This document shows positions 17,977-27,676 of a stretch of 64,000 bases of DNA, one piece after another. Source of the stretch: Haloplanus natans DSM 17983 (GTDB taxonomy: Archaea; Halobacteriota; Halobacteria; Halobacteriales; Haloferacaceae). How positions within the stretch are numbered: position 1 is the stretch's first letter; every line of letters begins with the position of its first letter. The stretch is taken from assembly GCF_000427685.1 (NCBI RefSeq), contig NZ_ATYM01000003.1, forward strand, positions 365,066 through 429,065. The letters run 5' to 3'. The position numbers and the translations under genes are program-made. The notes under the pieces were generated by a model, which worked only from the letters and a program-made list of their open reading frames with translations, made no database searches and was not told where the DNA came from.

Positions 17977-20352
17977 ATGATCCAGCGACTCAAACACGCG
18001 TTCGGTCTCGACGGGCCTGACGACGGCGTCGAGTCCGTCCCGATCGACGACCTATCCGGCGAGGAAACCCAGCACGCCATCGACTACCTACAGCTCCTCG
18101 ACCGCGCGACCACCACAGAGAACATCGAGTGGGCCGCCTACCAGTTGCAGGCCGACGAGACCGGACTCGCGAACGCGATGGAGACCCTCGAGGAGCGGGG
18201 CGAACTCGACAAGCGGATCGTCGCCCCACTGCTCGTCGAAGATCACCCGCAGTTCCAGATCCGCGACGACACCGTCTCGCAGATCCTGACCGTCACCTCG
18301 CTCCCACGGAAAGTGGGCCTCGGGTGGCTCGTGCCGCTCACACTCGCCGACGTCGACCTCCGGCTGACGTTCCACGTCCGGCCACGGGAACCGAAGGACG
18401 TCCGCCGGCAACTCCAGAAGCGCTACACGCAGGCGGTTACCTCGCTTGCGTTGAAGCAAAAACGCGGCCGGACCGACACCTATCAAGACCAGCTCGACCG
18501 CGAGGACCTCGAACGCCTACTCCAGCGGACCATCCGCGGCACGACCAAGCTGTACGACGTGGCGATCTACCTCGAACTGGTCGCTGACTCCCGTGACGAG
18601 TTAGACGGGATGCTCGACCGGGTGGAGGCGATCCTCGCCGAGCAAGACGTCGAACTCAGTCCGGTGAAACACCAGCAACTCGACGCGATGGACGCTGTCG
18701 CCCCGGTCGTGACCGACCCCGTGGACAACACTCATCCGATCCAACTCGAAGCGCTCGGGACGTTCTTCAACCTCGTCGAGCCCTCGATCTACGACCCGAA
18801 CGGCGTGCTCTTGGGCTTCGACGACACCAAGCGCCCCGTCATCCTGAACCGGTATGCTCTCTCTGGGCACTCGATGGCGATCTCGGGGAAGACCGGATCG
18901 GGGAAGAGCTACTTCCGCAAGCTGGAGATCTACCGGCGCCTGCTCGCGGATGCGAACGTCCAGTGTATCCTGTTCGATCCCGCCGGCGACGACTACCCGC
19001 GATTCGCCCAGTCCCTAGGCGGTGAGGTAATCCGCTTCGGTGGGAATTACACCGTCAACCCGAGGGATATCTCGCCGCCGGCGACGGCCGAGCAAGAAAT
19101 CGGCGACGACACGTACGCACTCACCATTCGGTCGGTGATCGAGATGCTGCACACCCACTTCGACCAGCGCGACGGGATGTCAGCCGGCGAGGAGGGCGTA
19201 CTCATCCAGGCGGCACATTACGCCTACATCTCGAAGGGGATCATTCTCGGCGAGTACGAGACCTACGCCCAGGAGTCGCCGACACTCGATGACCTCATTC
19301 GCGGTGTCACCGTTATCGCTACCGGCGGGCTTGAGGCGGCACGCGAGGCGGACGTGATCGACGAAGCCGAACTCGATCTGTTCCAGTCCTACGGGGTGAC
19401 TGAAGTCGGGGAGGACTGTGAGCAACCGACAAGCGAACCCCCGGACAGTAGCGGGATCTCGATCTCGGATACGATCGTCACGCCGACCAATCACCATCAG
19501 GAGTTGGCACGGAATCTCCAGCCGAAGTTCGAGTCGTTCAAACCCGGCGGCATCAACCATAATCTGAACGGCCAGACGAATCTCGACCTCTCCTCGCGAC
19601 TAGTCGTGATGGATATGAGCTCGTTCGCCGACACCGGCGAGATGCCACTCATCCTCCACGCCATGCTCTCGTGGGCTTATCTCGAAGCCAAGCGCTCCCC
19701 CTACAAGGTCGATGTCACGTTCGACGAGGCGCACTACCTGCTGGGGCGACCGGCGGCGAGGGACCTGATCAACCTGTACATCCGCCACGCTCGGCACTAC
19801 GAGGCCGGCCTGACGCTGATGAGTCAGACCTCTCACGAATTCGTCCGGACGAACGAACGCCGCGAAGTCTACGAGAACTGTGACGTGAAGTGCCTGTTCT
19901 ACGCTGAATCGGTCTCCGAACAGACCCAGCAGTACTACGGTCTGTCGAGTGACGAGATCCGGTTCATCCAGTCAGCCGCTCGTGGGCAAGACTCGGCCTA
20001 CTCGGAGTGTCTGCTCGCGACCAGCGTCCACGGCCGCCGCCGGCTAGAGGTTCGGAGCGGCCCGTTCGAGCATCACGTCCTCGACGATATGCTTGATCCA
20101 CGGGAGTGGCTGGCGGAGATAGATAGTGTCGTCCACAGCAACAACCCAGAGGATGACGTTCTCCTGACGGAACTCGAACTGACCGACCTCCCCCACGTGA
20201 TGAACCGGGACATGGATCTCGAAATGGCGATGCAGGAATCCCACGAAGACGGCATCAGCGCCGATGTCCGAGGGCTGGAGAGTGATGCCGCTGGGGCGAG
20301 CAACGGAACAGTTGCTGATGACCACCGACCTGATCGCGGGGAGGATCAGTAA
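17977..20352 (+). CDS. VirB4/HerA-type conjugation ATPase
   Basis: 791 residues from the ATG giving MIQRLKHAFGLDG. Walker A SGKTGSGKSYF lies at about residue 304 and Walker B VTFDEAHYLLG at about 580, followed by the sensor region LTLMSQTSHEF. The order (N-terminal helical domain, then FtsK/HerA-like ATPase) is that of VirB4/TraE conjugation motors. It would sit at the cytoplasmic face of the membrane and power DNA transfer or pilus assembly. Flanked by membrane genes on both sides in one transcription unit. Confidence 0.92.
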   Translation: MIQRLKHAFGLDGPDDGVESVPIDDLSGEETQHAIDYLQLLDRATTTENIEWAAYQLQADETGLANAMETLEERGELDKRIVAPLLVEDHPQFQIRDDTVSQILTVTSLPRKVGLGWLVPLTLADVDLRLTFHVRPREPKDVRRQLQKRYTQAVTSLALKQKRGRTDTYQDQLDREDLERLLQRTIRGTTKLYDVAIYLELVADSRDELDGMLDRVEAILAEQDVELSPVKHQQLDAMDAVAPVVTDPVDNTHPIQLEALGTFFNLVEPSIYDPNGVLLGFDDTKRPVILNRYALSGHSMAISGKTGSGKSYFRKLEIYRRLLADANVQCILFDPAGDDYPRFAQSLGGEVIRFGGNYTVNPRDISPPATAEQEIGDDTYALTIRSVIEMLHTHFDQRDGMSAGEEGVLIQAAHYAYISKGIILGEYETYAQESPTLDDLIRGVTVIATGGLEAAREADVIDEAELDLFQSYGVTEVGEDCEQPTSEPPDSSGISISDTIVTPTNHHQELARNLQPKFESFKPGGINHNLNGQTNLDLSSRLVVMDMSSFADTGEMPLILHAMLSWAYLEAKRSPYKVDVTFDEAHYLLGRPAARDLINLYIRHARHYEAGLTLMSQTSHEFVRTNERREVYENCDVKCLFYAESVSEQTQQYYGLSSDEIRFIQSAARGQDSAYSECLLATSVHGRRRLEVRSGPFEHHVLDDMLDPREWLAEIDSVVHSNNPEDDVLLTELELTDLPHVMNRDMDLEMAMQESHEDGISADVRGLESDAAGASNGTVADDHRPDRGEDQ

Positions 20353-20427
20353 TGTGGCCACCGCTCACCGAAAGCCGATTCCTCCCATCGTGTGGCTGGT
20401 CGACGTCGCTGTCACCGATACTGGAAG

Positions 20428-22410
20428 GTGAGTGCCGTGGCTGACCTCTTGGACCTTGGTTGGCTTCCGGATGCGATTGTCCGGGCCATTATCGAGTTCC
20501 TCCGCTCGCTCCTAGTTGGGGCGATCAACGTGATGTTCAATTTCGGGCTGAAGCCACTGCTCACGATCAACCCGACTATCCTGACCGACGCCCAGTTTGT
20601 CGACGCGTGGGACAGTGTGTTCGAACTCTCGATAGCCCTGCTCCCGATCCTTATTGCAGCGGGGCTCATCGTGATGCCGTTTAGTGAGGACCAGGAGGCG
20701 ACGCTGTGGAACATGGTCGCCCGGATCGTTGCCGTCATCGTCTTCATTGCTATCTCGAAGCCGCTGTTTGGGTTCCTGATCGAGGCGTCGAATGGCGTGA
20801 CGGATGCCCTCGCCCCAGCGGCGTTCAAACTCACCTTCGACGCCGATCTCGGCGGGAGTTGGGGGGCAACCCTCGGCACGGGAATTCAACTCGTCGCGCT
20901 CGCGGTGGCTGTCCCGTTGATGCTCTTTGCAACCATTCTCTCCTCGGTGTTACTCGTCCTCCGGCAGTTCATCGTACTCACAGTCGCGGTAGGCGCGCCG
21001 TTTTTCGCCGTCCTCTGGTATGCGAACTGGGGACCCATGAAGGCGATCAGCAGGTTCGCCTCGACGTGGCTTCGGATGGGCGTGTACGCCCTGTTAGTGG
21101 GCCCGATCATCGCGCTCGTGATGCGAGTGTTCGATGTGATTGCGACCGGGGGCGTCGCCAGTTCGGGTGATATTGCCTCGTTCTACACGGCCTCGGCGCT
21201 CGCGCTGATCTTCCCGATCATTCTGTTCGTCACAATTTGGAAGACCATCGGCTGGGCCGGCCAGCCCCTCGGTGTCGACGCCGCGTTCATGACGACCGTA
21301 GCTGCCGCAATCGCCGCCACGGGAGTCGGCGCACCTGTCGTGGGGGCAGGTGTTGGATCCGGTGCCGTGAGTAGCGCCTCGAAGTCCTCGGCTGAGAGGA
21401 CGAGCGGAGGCGGTGGGTCGAGTGCCGGAAGTGGCAGCTCTGTTGGGAGTGGGTCGTCAGGTGGGACGGCGACCGACCCTTCAGCAGGAACTGCCAACTC
21501 GAGCGTCGGGGGGACGATGCGGAACAGTATCTCTGACGCACTCAGTACGCGTGAACCGCCTGCTGAGGACAGCGTGGATACGGCACCCGGGGCTCTGTCA
21601 GTCAATAAGGACGCCATACATCGGAAGGCGGCAGGTTTCCCTGGCGTGAAGGCAGCCAGAACGACGGCAAGTCAGACTAGTTCGACAATGAAAAAATTGG
21701 GAGCCAAAGCAAGGGATAGCGGAGTAATCGGTGCTCGGAAAGTAGTCGGTTCTGAGAGTATCGATGCACACCGAAGAACGATTTCTCAGCAGATGGACGC
21801 AGCCGCCGAGGAGGATGCAAATCGTGATTTCTTGACCGAAGCGTACCAGAATGGTGAATTTGATGTCGCCGAAGCCGTTGACCGCGGCATCCTGACTGAC
21901 TCCGAACAACCTGTAGATGGGGTCACCGCGGTCGTTCCCGATGCCCACGGAAGGGTGACGTATCCCTCCACCGAGGGCGGAGAAGCAACAGTCAACATCA
22001 ACGACAGAGCTCAACGACTTGGTGAACAGGCGCGTGCGTTTAGGGAAGAAGCCTCGAAATCGGCCCGGAGCGTGAAGCGGATCAGGACCGCTCAAGTCGC
22101 CGCGAAGGCCCCGGGTCAAGTTGCTGTCTCAACCGGCCGAGCTGGTAAGCGGGTCGGGAAAGCCGGTATTCAGACGGGAAAGGCCAGTGGGATTGTCTTC
22201 GCAGGAGCGGTGACGCGGAGTCCTTACGCGGCCCACCAAATCGGCAAGCGTGGCGGGAAACACCTCATTGGCCCGGGAAACAATCCTCAGTCGGATGGCT
22301 CAGGAGAAGATGCCGACATCGACTGGTCAACGCAGCGTGATGGCCCTGGGAAGGCTACGGACTCCCCGTGGGACGAGGACACCGGAGAGGAGCCTTCCGA
22401 GACAGTGTGA
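20428..22410 (+). CDS. VirB6/TrbL-like polytopic membrane protein
   Basis: About 660 residues; GTG codons at 20428 and 20437 are the likely starts. The first ~310 residues contain six to seven hydrophobic segments (e.g. IALLPILIAAGLIVMPF, IVAVIVFIAISKPLFGF), followed by a long glycine/serine linker and a charged cytoplasmic tail. This is the layout of TrbL/VirB6 pore components. A 29-codon frame starting ATG at 20352 overlaps the upstream stop and may couple translation. It lies between the VirB4-like ATPase and the AAA+ ATPase. Confidence 0.78.
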   Translation: MSAVADLLDLGWLPDAIVRAIIEFLRSLLVGAINVMFNFGLKPLLTINPTILTDAQFVDAWDSVFELSIALLPILIAAGLIVMPFSEDQEATLWNMVARIVAVIVFIAISKPLFGFLIEASNGVTDALAPAAFKLTFDADLGGSWGATLGTGIQLVALAVAVPLMLFATILSSVLLVLRQFIVLTVAVGAPFFAVLWYANWGPMKAISRFASTWLRMGVYALLVGPIIALVMRVFDVIATGGVASSGDIASFYTASALALIFPIILFVTIWKTIGWAGQPLGVDAAFMTTVAAAIAATGVGAPVVGAGVGSGAVSSASKSSAERTSGGGGSSAGSGSSVGSGSSGGTATDPSAGTANSSVGGTMRNSISDALSTREPPAEDSVDTAPGALSVNKDAIHRKAAGFPGVKAARTTASQTSSTMKKLGAKARDSGVIGARKVVGSESIDAHRRTISQQMDAAAEEDANRDFLTEAYQNGEFDVAEAVDRGILTDSEQPVDGVTAVVPDAHGRVTYPSTEGGEATVNINDRAQRLGEQARAFREEASKSARSVKRIRTAQVAAKAPGQVAVSTGRAGKRVGKAGIQTGKASGIVFAGAVTRSPYAAHQIGKRGGKHLIGPGNNPQSDGSGEDADIDWSTQRDGPGKATDSPWDEDTGEEPSETV

Positions 22411-22633
22411 GTTAATCCGCGACGCCACAGGTCAAAGGATATGGGCGAGAAGTTATATTCAATCACCACCATGAAACGACCATAGACCATCGCGAGCACC
22501 TCTATCGAGGTCGTTCCCGATGGCTGTATCATCGCGCGGCTCGCATGACCACTCCCCCTAGCGCGGCTCGCCCGTGCCAACCGCCACGCTCGCCCCCTCG
22601 CGAACTTTCAGAGGATATCCTTCGGATGATTCG

Positions 22634-24217
22634 ATGAGTTTCCTCGATATTGCGCTCTCAGTCGTCGCTTTCCTCGGATTCTTCGCGATAGTGGAGTACG
22701 CGACGTACCGAGTCATGGAGCGTGAGCATCGAAAGCGAGACCTCTATCGACTGTTCTTCATGGTCGCCTGGACGACGCTAGCGTTCGTTCACATGTGGAT
22801 TATCGCGCCCTTGCTCAATCTACCACCGACCGCTGCTGTCGGGCTAGGGTTCGGTCTTCTATTCATTTTCATCGCAGGCAACCTCGGTGTCCCGGGTCTG
22901 AAATCGGTAGGAGGGATAGGGTTGTACCCCTTCGCACAGGTGTACGAATTGTTCGTGGTGCTCTTACTCCTCGCAGAAGGCCTGACGCTGGCTTCCTCCT
23001 TCGCCTCGGTGTCGCAGTTGAGTTTCTTGAGTAATGTCACTCCGAATAGTCCACAAATCCAAGCGGCACTCGGACTGGGAATCGCTGCTTCGTTCGTTGC
23101 TCTGACGTTCTACGACCCACGAGGGGAGAACGGCTATTACTACGCCACTGGAGAGTACCACCAACCGTCTGTCGATTACGAGAAATTTCGCGAGATTATG
23201 GACGATGGACGAACTGAACCCGACAGTTCAGAGCTCCGGGTGACCAACTCAGATTCCTCTGAAAAGATCGCTGACGCGACCACCCCAGAAGCTTCACGAG
23301 CCGCGGCAAATGCTATGGATATTCCAGACTACGAGTACAACTGGACTCGTTCGGACATCGGCTTCGACGACATCGGCGGCTACTACGATGTCAAAGAGCG
23401 ACTCGCCGAGGAGGTCCTCCAGCCAACGCGGGCGAGGGCACGCGGTGACGACCGGTATGTCCGCTTCGGGATCGAGCCCGCACGAGGAATCCTGTTCCAT
23501 GGTCCGCCAGGGACCGGCAAGACGCTGTTCGCCCGAGCGCTCGCCGGCGAACTCAACGTTCCCTTCGTCGAGTTGGGGCCGGCGGATGTGACCAGCAAGT
23601 GGATCAACGAAGGGCCACAGCGAGTGCGCCACTTATTCGAGGAGGCTGCCGCTGTCGGCCCGTGCGTCATCTTCCTCGACGAAGCCGAGCACCTCTTTGG
23701 CGGACGGGATGTCGGCGCCGGCGGCGCCCACGCCGAGGATCAAAAAATCACCAGCGAATTGCTCGTCCATCTCACCGCCGAGGATCGAACGGCCATCGTC
23801 GTCGGCGCGACCAATCGGCCCGAGGATATTGATCCTGCAATCCTCCGATCAGGGCGGCTCGCGTCGCATATCGAGGTCGGACTACCCGAGGAAGAGAGCC
23901 GACATGCGATTCTCCAAGCGAAGCTTACAGACGTACCGCACGACCTCACCGGTGACCAGCTGGCGACGCTAGCGAAACACACTGCCGGCTGCAGTGGGGC
24001 CGACATCGAGGAATTGGTCACGGATGCGAAGCGCCGAGCTGCACGGCGGGACGCACGGAAAATCTCCATCGAGGACTTCCACTCTGTGGGGGTTGCCACG
24101 GAGGGGACAGATACCGAGATCGAGCCGATCACTGATAGAGATCTGAACGATTCGAATGAGTTCGACCCAGTTCCCGACGACCCGTTCGACGATGACCCGA
24201 CGGTCGGACTCCGGTAG
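22634..24217 (+). CDS. membrane-anchored AAA+ ATPase (Cdc48/FtsH type) in the transfer operon
   Basis: 527 residues from the ATG giving MSFLDIALSVVAFLGFF. Four hydrophobic segments fill residues 1-165; the AAA+ module follows with DIGGYYDVKERL (about 255), Walker A GPPGTGKT (about 290), Walker B IFLDEAEHLFGG (about 346), the sensor ATNRPEDIDPAI and an arginine finger region LRSGRLASH. There is no FtsH-type HEXXH zinc protease motif, so it is an unfoldase or remodeler, not a protease. Its place directly after the VirB6-like gene suggests a role in assembling or dismantling the transfer apparatus. Confidence 0.88.
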   Translation: MSFLDIALSVVAFLGFFAIVEYATYRVMEREHRKRDLYRLFFMVAWTTLAFVHMWIIAPLLNLPPTAAVGLGFGLLFIFIAGNLGVPGLKSVGGIGLYPFAQVYELFVVLLLLAEGLTLASSFASVSQLSFLSNVTPNSPQIQAALGLGIAASFVALTFYDPRGENGYYYATGEYHQPSVDYEKFREIMDDGRTEPDSSELRVTNSDSSEKIADATTPEASRAAANAMDIPDYEYNWTRSDIGFDDIGGYYDVKERLAEEVLQPTRARARGDDRYVRFGIEPARGILFHGPPGTGKTLFARALAGELNVPFVELGPADVTSKWINEGPQRVRHLFEEAAAVGPCVIFLDEAEHLFGGRDVGAGGAHAEDQKITSELLVHLTAEDRTAIVVGATNRPEDIDPAILRSGRLASHIEVGLPEEESRHAILQAKLTDVPHDLTGDQLATLAKHTAGCSGADIEELVTDAKRRAARRDARKISIEDFHSVGVATEGTDTEIEPITDRDLNDSNEFDPVPDDPFDDDPTVGLR

Positions 24218-24270
24218 CGCAGAGGAGGCCTGAAAGTGTGACTCGGATACCACCGAAGTAACGGAAACTA

Positions 24271-24294
24271 TTCTTGAAAGCAAGAACTATATCA
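24271..24294 (+). promoter_or_regulatory. inverted repeat and TATA box of the TA-like operon
   Basis: TTCTTG at 24271-24276 and CAAGAA at 24281-24286 form an inverted repeat overlapping the start of a TATA-like ACTATATC (24285-24292), 25 nt before the ATG at 24315. This arrangement fits autorepression by the winged-helix product. Confidence 0.5.
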
Positions 24295-24314
24295 GTAGCT
24301 CTGCAAATATGGGT

Positions 24315-24848
24315 ATGGCTGGGACAGAATCTCCCGACGACCCGCCATCCTTCGAGGAACCGTTCAGTGGCGACGATGTCGAACAGCGCATCTACGGAAC
24401 GATCCTCCAGACCCGTGAGCCGACGACGGTGAGTGCCATCGCGGAGCAGGTCGACTGCGATCCGAAGACCGCTCGGAAGTATCTGGGCTGGTTCGACGAC
24501 CTCGGGATCGTCACCCGTCACGACGGTCATCCAACCACCTACGAGCGAAATGATGCGTACTTCGAGTGGCGACGGATCAATCAACTCGCTGCCGAGCACT
24601 CCGTCAAGGAACTACAGGACCGCGTTCGTGAACTCACGACGCGCATTGCCGAGTACGAGGAAACGTACGATGCCGCGTCACCGGCCGCAGTCGATGCCGT
24701 CGCCTTCGCAGAGAGCAGCGACGAGCGAACCATCGACGAGGTGTACAGCGACCTCGCTGACTGGGCGACCGCCCGCGAGGACCGCGAGCGTCACGAACGC
24801 GCCCGCCAGCAACGCACGGGTGGCGAGCGAGAGCAAGCCTCCGGGTAG
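24315..24848 (+). CDS. winged-helix regulator, putative antitoxin (paralogue of 13100-13651)
   Basis: 177 residues; the ATG at 24315 is preferred over that at 24309 because the TATA box lies 25 nt upstream. A winged helix (TVSAIAEQVDCDPKTARKYLGWFDDLGIV) is followed by a coiled-coil helix (VKELQDRVRELTTRIAEYEE). Eight nucleotides separate it from a TumE-like gene. Haloarchaeal DUF7342-type proteins have this layout. Confidence 0.75.
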   Translation: MAGTESPDDPPSFEEPFSGDDVEQRIYGTILQTREPTTVSAIAEQVDCDPKTARKYLGWFDDLGIVTRHDGHPTTYERNDAYFEWRRINQLAAEHSVKELQDRVRELTTRIAEYEETYDAASPAAVDAVAFAESSDERTIDEVYSDLADWATAREDRERHERARQQRTGGEREQASG

Positions 24849-24856
24849 TCCGCTCG

Positions 24857-25291
24857 ATGGCACCACCGACAGGCGATGGTGGGAGTCCCGCCCCCATCGA
24901 CCGCCCCATCCTCGAGTTCATCCAGACACGGCTTCAGGCCACGAGGCAAGTCTCTCAAGCGACCATCACGGAGACAAGCGGTCACCTCGAGCTCACTGTC
25001 ATCTTTGCACCGGCCTACTATCCGGCGAGCGTCGACGACGCGCGACTGTCAGTTCGCTGGTACACGAACGACGATTTCAAGCTCCACTATCGAGAGGAAC
25101 ACGCAGACCACGCTTGGGAGTGCCGGTGGGACCGGCACCCGAATCCCCACAATACGCGCGACCACTTCCACCCACCACCCACAGCCGCGACGCCCGGCGA
25201 GGACACCACGTGGTCGGTCGACCATCGTGACGTAGTGGCATTCGTGCTCAACGAGATCGAAGACCGGATCGCGACCCTCTGGGGTGAATAG
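24857..25291 (+). CDS. TumE-like toxin of a TA pair (tentative)
   Basis: 144 residues. The core (HLELTVIFAPAYYPASVDDARLSVRWY...AWECRWDRHPNPHNTRDHFHPP) shows the Trp/Asp/His-rich pattern of TumE-like proteins, and HxxxxxHF-type histidines near residue 95 could be catalytic. It is paralogous in context to the gene at 12604. Toxic activity is not shown by sequence alone. Confidence 0.62.
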   Translation: MAPPTGDGGSPAPIDRPILEFIQTRLQATRQVSQATITETSGHLELTVIFAPAYYPASVDDARLSVRWYTNDDFKLHYREEHADHAWECRWDRHPNPHNTRDHFHPPPTAATPGEDTTWSVDHRDVVAFVLNEIEDRIATLWGE

Positions 25292-25404
25292 CCACGATCC
25301 GGGCGACGGACACCAAGGTCGAGACACCAAAACCCGGCACGTCGTTCGACATCGAGAACTGACCGCCGACATTCTTGTCGCTCCACGGTCATCGTCGACT
25401 CGCG

Positions 25405-26031
25405 ATGGCCCTCATGCCTTCCAGACGTGCCCTCCTCGCCAGTGTGGGTACCAGTGTCGTCACCGCGCTCGCTGGCTGTAACGCCTCCGAGACGGACAGC
25501 GCAACACCCGACGGCGGGACGCTCGTCACCGACTATACCGTCACGATGAGGCGCTCGACCGGCGAGCACCCACCCATCGTCGCGCCACGCGAGGATACCG
25601 GTGACGCGGGGAATGCAGAGGAGACATCGTCGACGCCCGAACCACTCTCCATTCACACGATCGAGAGCGAGAGCGGTGCTGCGGGGTTCGAGTTCGCGGA
25701 CGACGCGACGAACGTCGCGGCCGTCCGCCGACTCGTCTCGGAGACGGCGTACGCGAGCGAATCAGTGCTCGTCTACCAGACGCGGATCGGCGAGTGCTAC
25801 CGGCTAAAGCTGAATTACGTCACCAGAGATGCCGACGGCGACCCGGATATCGACTTCTGTCAAGTGATCCGCGACGCCCATACCGCCTGCGAGCGCCGCG
25901 CCCGTGACCACGTCGCCGCGTTCGTTCGCCTTCCGTTCCCCGGCAGCGAGTACGGCGGCTTCTCCCTCGGGAGCGGCGGTAGCTGCGATCCAATTCCCGA
26001 ACGCTACCGCAACGGGAGTGAGTCGGCGTGA
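25405..26031 (+). CDS. Tat-exported lipoprotein, unknown function
   Basis: 208 residues from ATG 25405 (or 25414). The N-terminus has a twin-arginine SRRALL motif, a hydrophobic stretch and a lipobox LAGC with the acceptor Cys near residue 25, as in haloarchaeal Tat lipoproteins. The rest is acidic with four further Cys residues that could form disulfides outside the cell. It overlaps the next lipoprotein gene by 4 nt (GTGA). Both may be surface proteins of the element, for example in mating-pair contact or exclusion; that is inference. Confidence 0.75.
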   Translation: MALMPSRRALLASVGTSVVTALAGCNASETDSATPDGGTLVTDYTVTMRRSTGEHPPIVAPREDTGDAGNAEETSSTPEPLSIHTIESESGAAGFEFADDATNVAAVRRLVSETAYASESVLVYQTRIGECYRLKLNYVTRDADGDPDIDFCQVIRDAHTACERRARDHVAAFVRLPFPGSEYGGFSLGSGGSCDPIPERYRNGSESA

Positions 26032-27323
26032 GTCGACACACCCGTCGCTCGCTGCTCGCCGCCACCGGCACTGCAGTCATGGGCACGCTCGCGGGCTGTA
26101 GTGCGCTGAATCTCCTGTCGAGTGAGGAGACCGTCGAGTACGACGACTCGGCGCTCGCGACACTCCCCAGTGATCTACCGCGAGTGCCCGCCGCCATCCC
26201 CGTCCAGCCAACGTCGGCGCACCTCACGGCCGCCCACGAGCGCGTCCGTTCGCTTCTCGACGACACGGATACGGCGATCTCAGCGGTTCCGAACGGAGTC
26301 GTCCGCCATCGACTCGCCAGCGAGAGTGAGTCTGCACGCGCCGCTCTTGTCCAGAACGACGATGAATCCACGCGCACCGATGCACTCGCCGGTCTGACAT
26401 ATCCGCGGTCGGAGGCGATGTTCGTCCACGCCGGTCTCGCCGCGTTCGACGGCGACCTCACCGCGACGGATGTCGCCGCACGTCGCGACCGCCACCATCG
26501 CGAGGCCGAGGCGTTCCTCGACGACTACCGATACGTTGGCCCGTCCGACGACCCAGTAGGCGCGCTCACCGAACACGCTCGCATCGTGGGGTGGGGTCGC
26601 ACCGGTATCCGACTCACCGAGACGAACCGACGCTACGAGTACGAGAACACCGTCCTGCATGTCGCCGAACTCGCACAAGACATCGAATGGGGTCGCGCGT
26701 ACGCCGTGGACGCCCGCCAGCTCCGGGAGCACTACGTGTCGACGCTCGACGACCCGCGCGACTACGGAAATCGCTTCTCGCGCGTCGCGGACGACCTCGT
26801 CGCGGATATCGATCCGTACGTGGACGCCCCCGACCTCGAGGCGCTGACGAGCGGGTTCGAACATGATATCGAGAACACCGCAGCCGCGAAACTGCTCGAA
26901 GAACTCGCGCGTAGCCGATGGAGTGGCGCGAAAATGGCTGTCGAGGACTACGACGACGGCCGTTACACAATCGCCATCGTCTCCGCGATGCGGGCACTCG
27001 CCGCGGATCGTGCCCTCGCTGACGCGAGAGAGGCCGTCTCGGATGGTGCGTACAGTGTTCCCGAGTCGGTCAATCCGATCGAGGCGGAACGTACCGCCGC
27101 CGTGGAGGGGCTCCGCGCCCTTCTCGACACAGCACCTGCGCTTCTTGCACGCCGCCTCGCCGTCTACGCTCGCAATCCGATTCGGAACGCCGATAGGGAC
27201 ATCCGCGAGGACACCGTCTCGTCGCCCGGACGCTATCTCTACGCGCAGTACGCCGTTGCGAACCGCTTCGCGGCCGCCGCGCCTGCCATCGTTCGACGAG
27301 TCGAGGACGCGCTCATCCCCTGA
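26028..27323 (+). CDS. Tat-exported lipoprotein, helical, unknown function
   Basis: 431 residues from a GTG that overlaps the upstream TGA. TRRSLLAATGTAVMGTLAGC gives a twin-arginine signal and lipobox. The mature part is mostly helical and acidic without a recognised domain. Translationally coupled to the upstream lipoprotein gene. Confidence 0.75.
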   Translation: MSRHTRRSLLAATGTAVMGTLAGCSALNLLSSEETVEYDDSALATLPSDLPRVPAAIPVQPTSAHLTAAHERVRSLLDDTDTAISAVPNGVVRHRLASESESARAALVQNDDESTRTDALAGLTYPRSEAMFVHAGLAAFDGDLTATDVAARRDRHHREAEAFLDDYRYVGPSDDPVGALTEHARIVGWGRTGIRLTETNRRYEYENTVLHVAELAQDIEWGRAYAVDARQLREHYVSTLDDPRDYGNRFSRVADDLVADIDPYVDAPDLEALTSGFEHDIENTAAAKLLEELARSRWSGAKMAVEDYDDGRYTIAIVSAMRALAADRALADAREAVSDGAYSVPESVNPIEAERTAAVEGLRALLDTAPALLARRLAVYARNPIRNADRDIREDTVSSPGRYLYAQYAVANRFAAAAPAIVRRVEDALIP

Positions 27324-27620
27324 ATCGTCCACCTCGACGGTTTTCGTCCGATTCGCTCAGGTGGTCGCAGTACCGATTCTTAGGCAGATCTCGATCCGAC
27401 CACCCCGCCGTTCTCGACTGATATCAAAGTGCATTGGGCAATCGCCACATCCGGCGCAGGATCTGCTTTAATCCACCTATCAAAAAGTGGGAGTGGGCTT
27501 TCGCCTCGCTACCGCGCCAACAAAACCACTCCTACTGAGACGAATCTCACCGTCGGCCAGAGACGATGAAGTGACCGCTGCAAACGAGAGAGGAGGAGCC
27601 TCTACCGACACACGCGAGTG
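27324..27620. other. intergenic region, no gene seen
   Basis: About 300 nt after the lipoprotein operon with a short T-rich tract and no convincing frame. This may include the right edge of the integrated element. Confidence 0.3.
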
Positions 27621-27675
27621 AGCTCACATTGTACACACGACAAGCGCTAAGTAAGCTAGCTCACAATGTACACAT
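27621..27675 (+). promoter_or_regulatory. paired operator repeats of RHH-PIN module
   Basis: AGCTCACATTGTACACAC (27621-27638) is repeated as AGCTCACAATGTACACAT (27658-27675), the second copy ending 1 nt before the start codon. Each contains the palindrome TGTACA. Such paired half-sites are typical of ribbon-helix-helix antitoxin operators. Confidence 0.6.
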
Positions 27676-27676
27676 C

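Larger units (their letters stand above)
8850..27323. mobile_element. probable integrative conjugative-type element
   Basis: The block begins beside a 3' tRNA-Gly fragment and carries replication genes (primase-polymerase, RPA-like protein), transfer genes (VirB4/HerA ATPase, VirB6/TrbL-like protein, four-TM transfer protein, AAA+ ATPase), TA modules and two Tat lipoproteins. No relaxase, integrase or second tRNA copy is visible, so the right boundary at about 27.3 kb is a guess based on the change of gene content. Confidence 0.55.
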
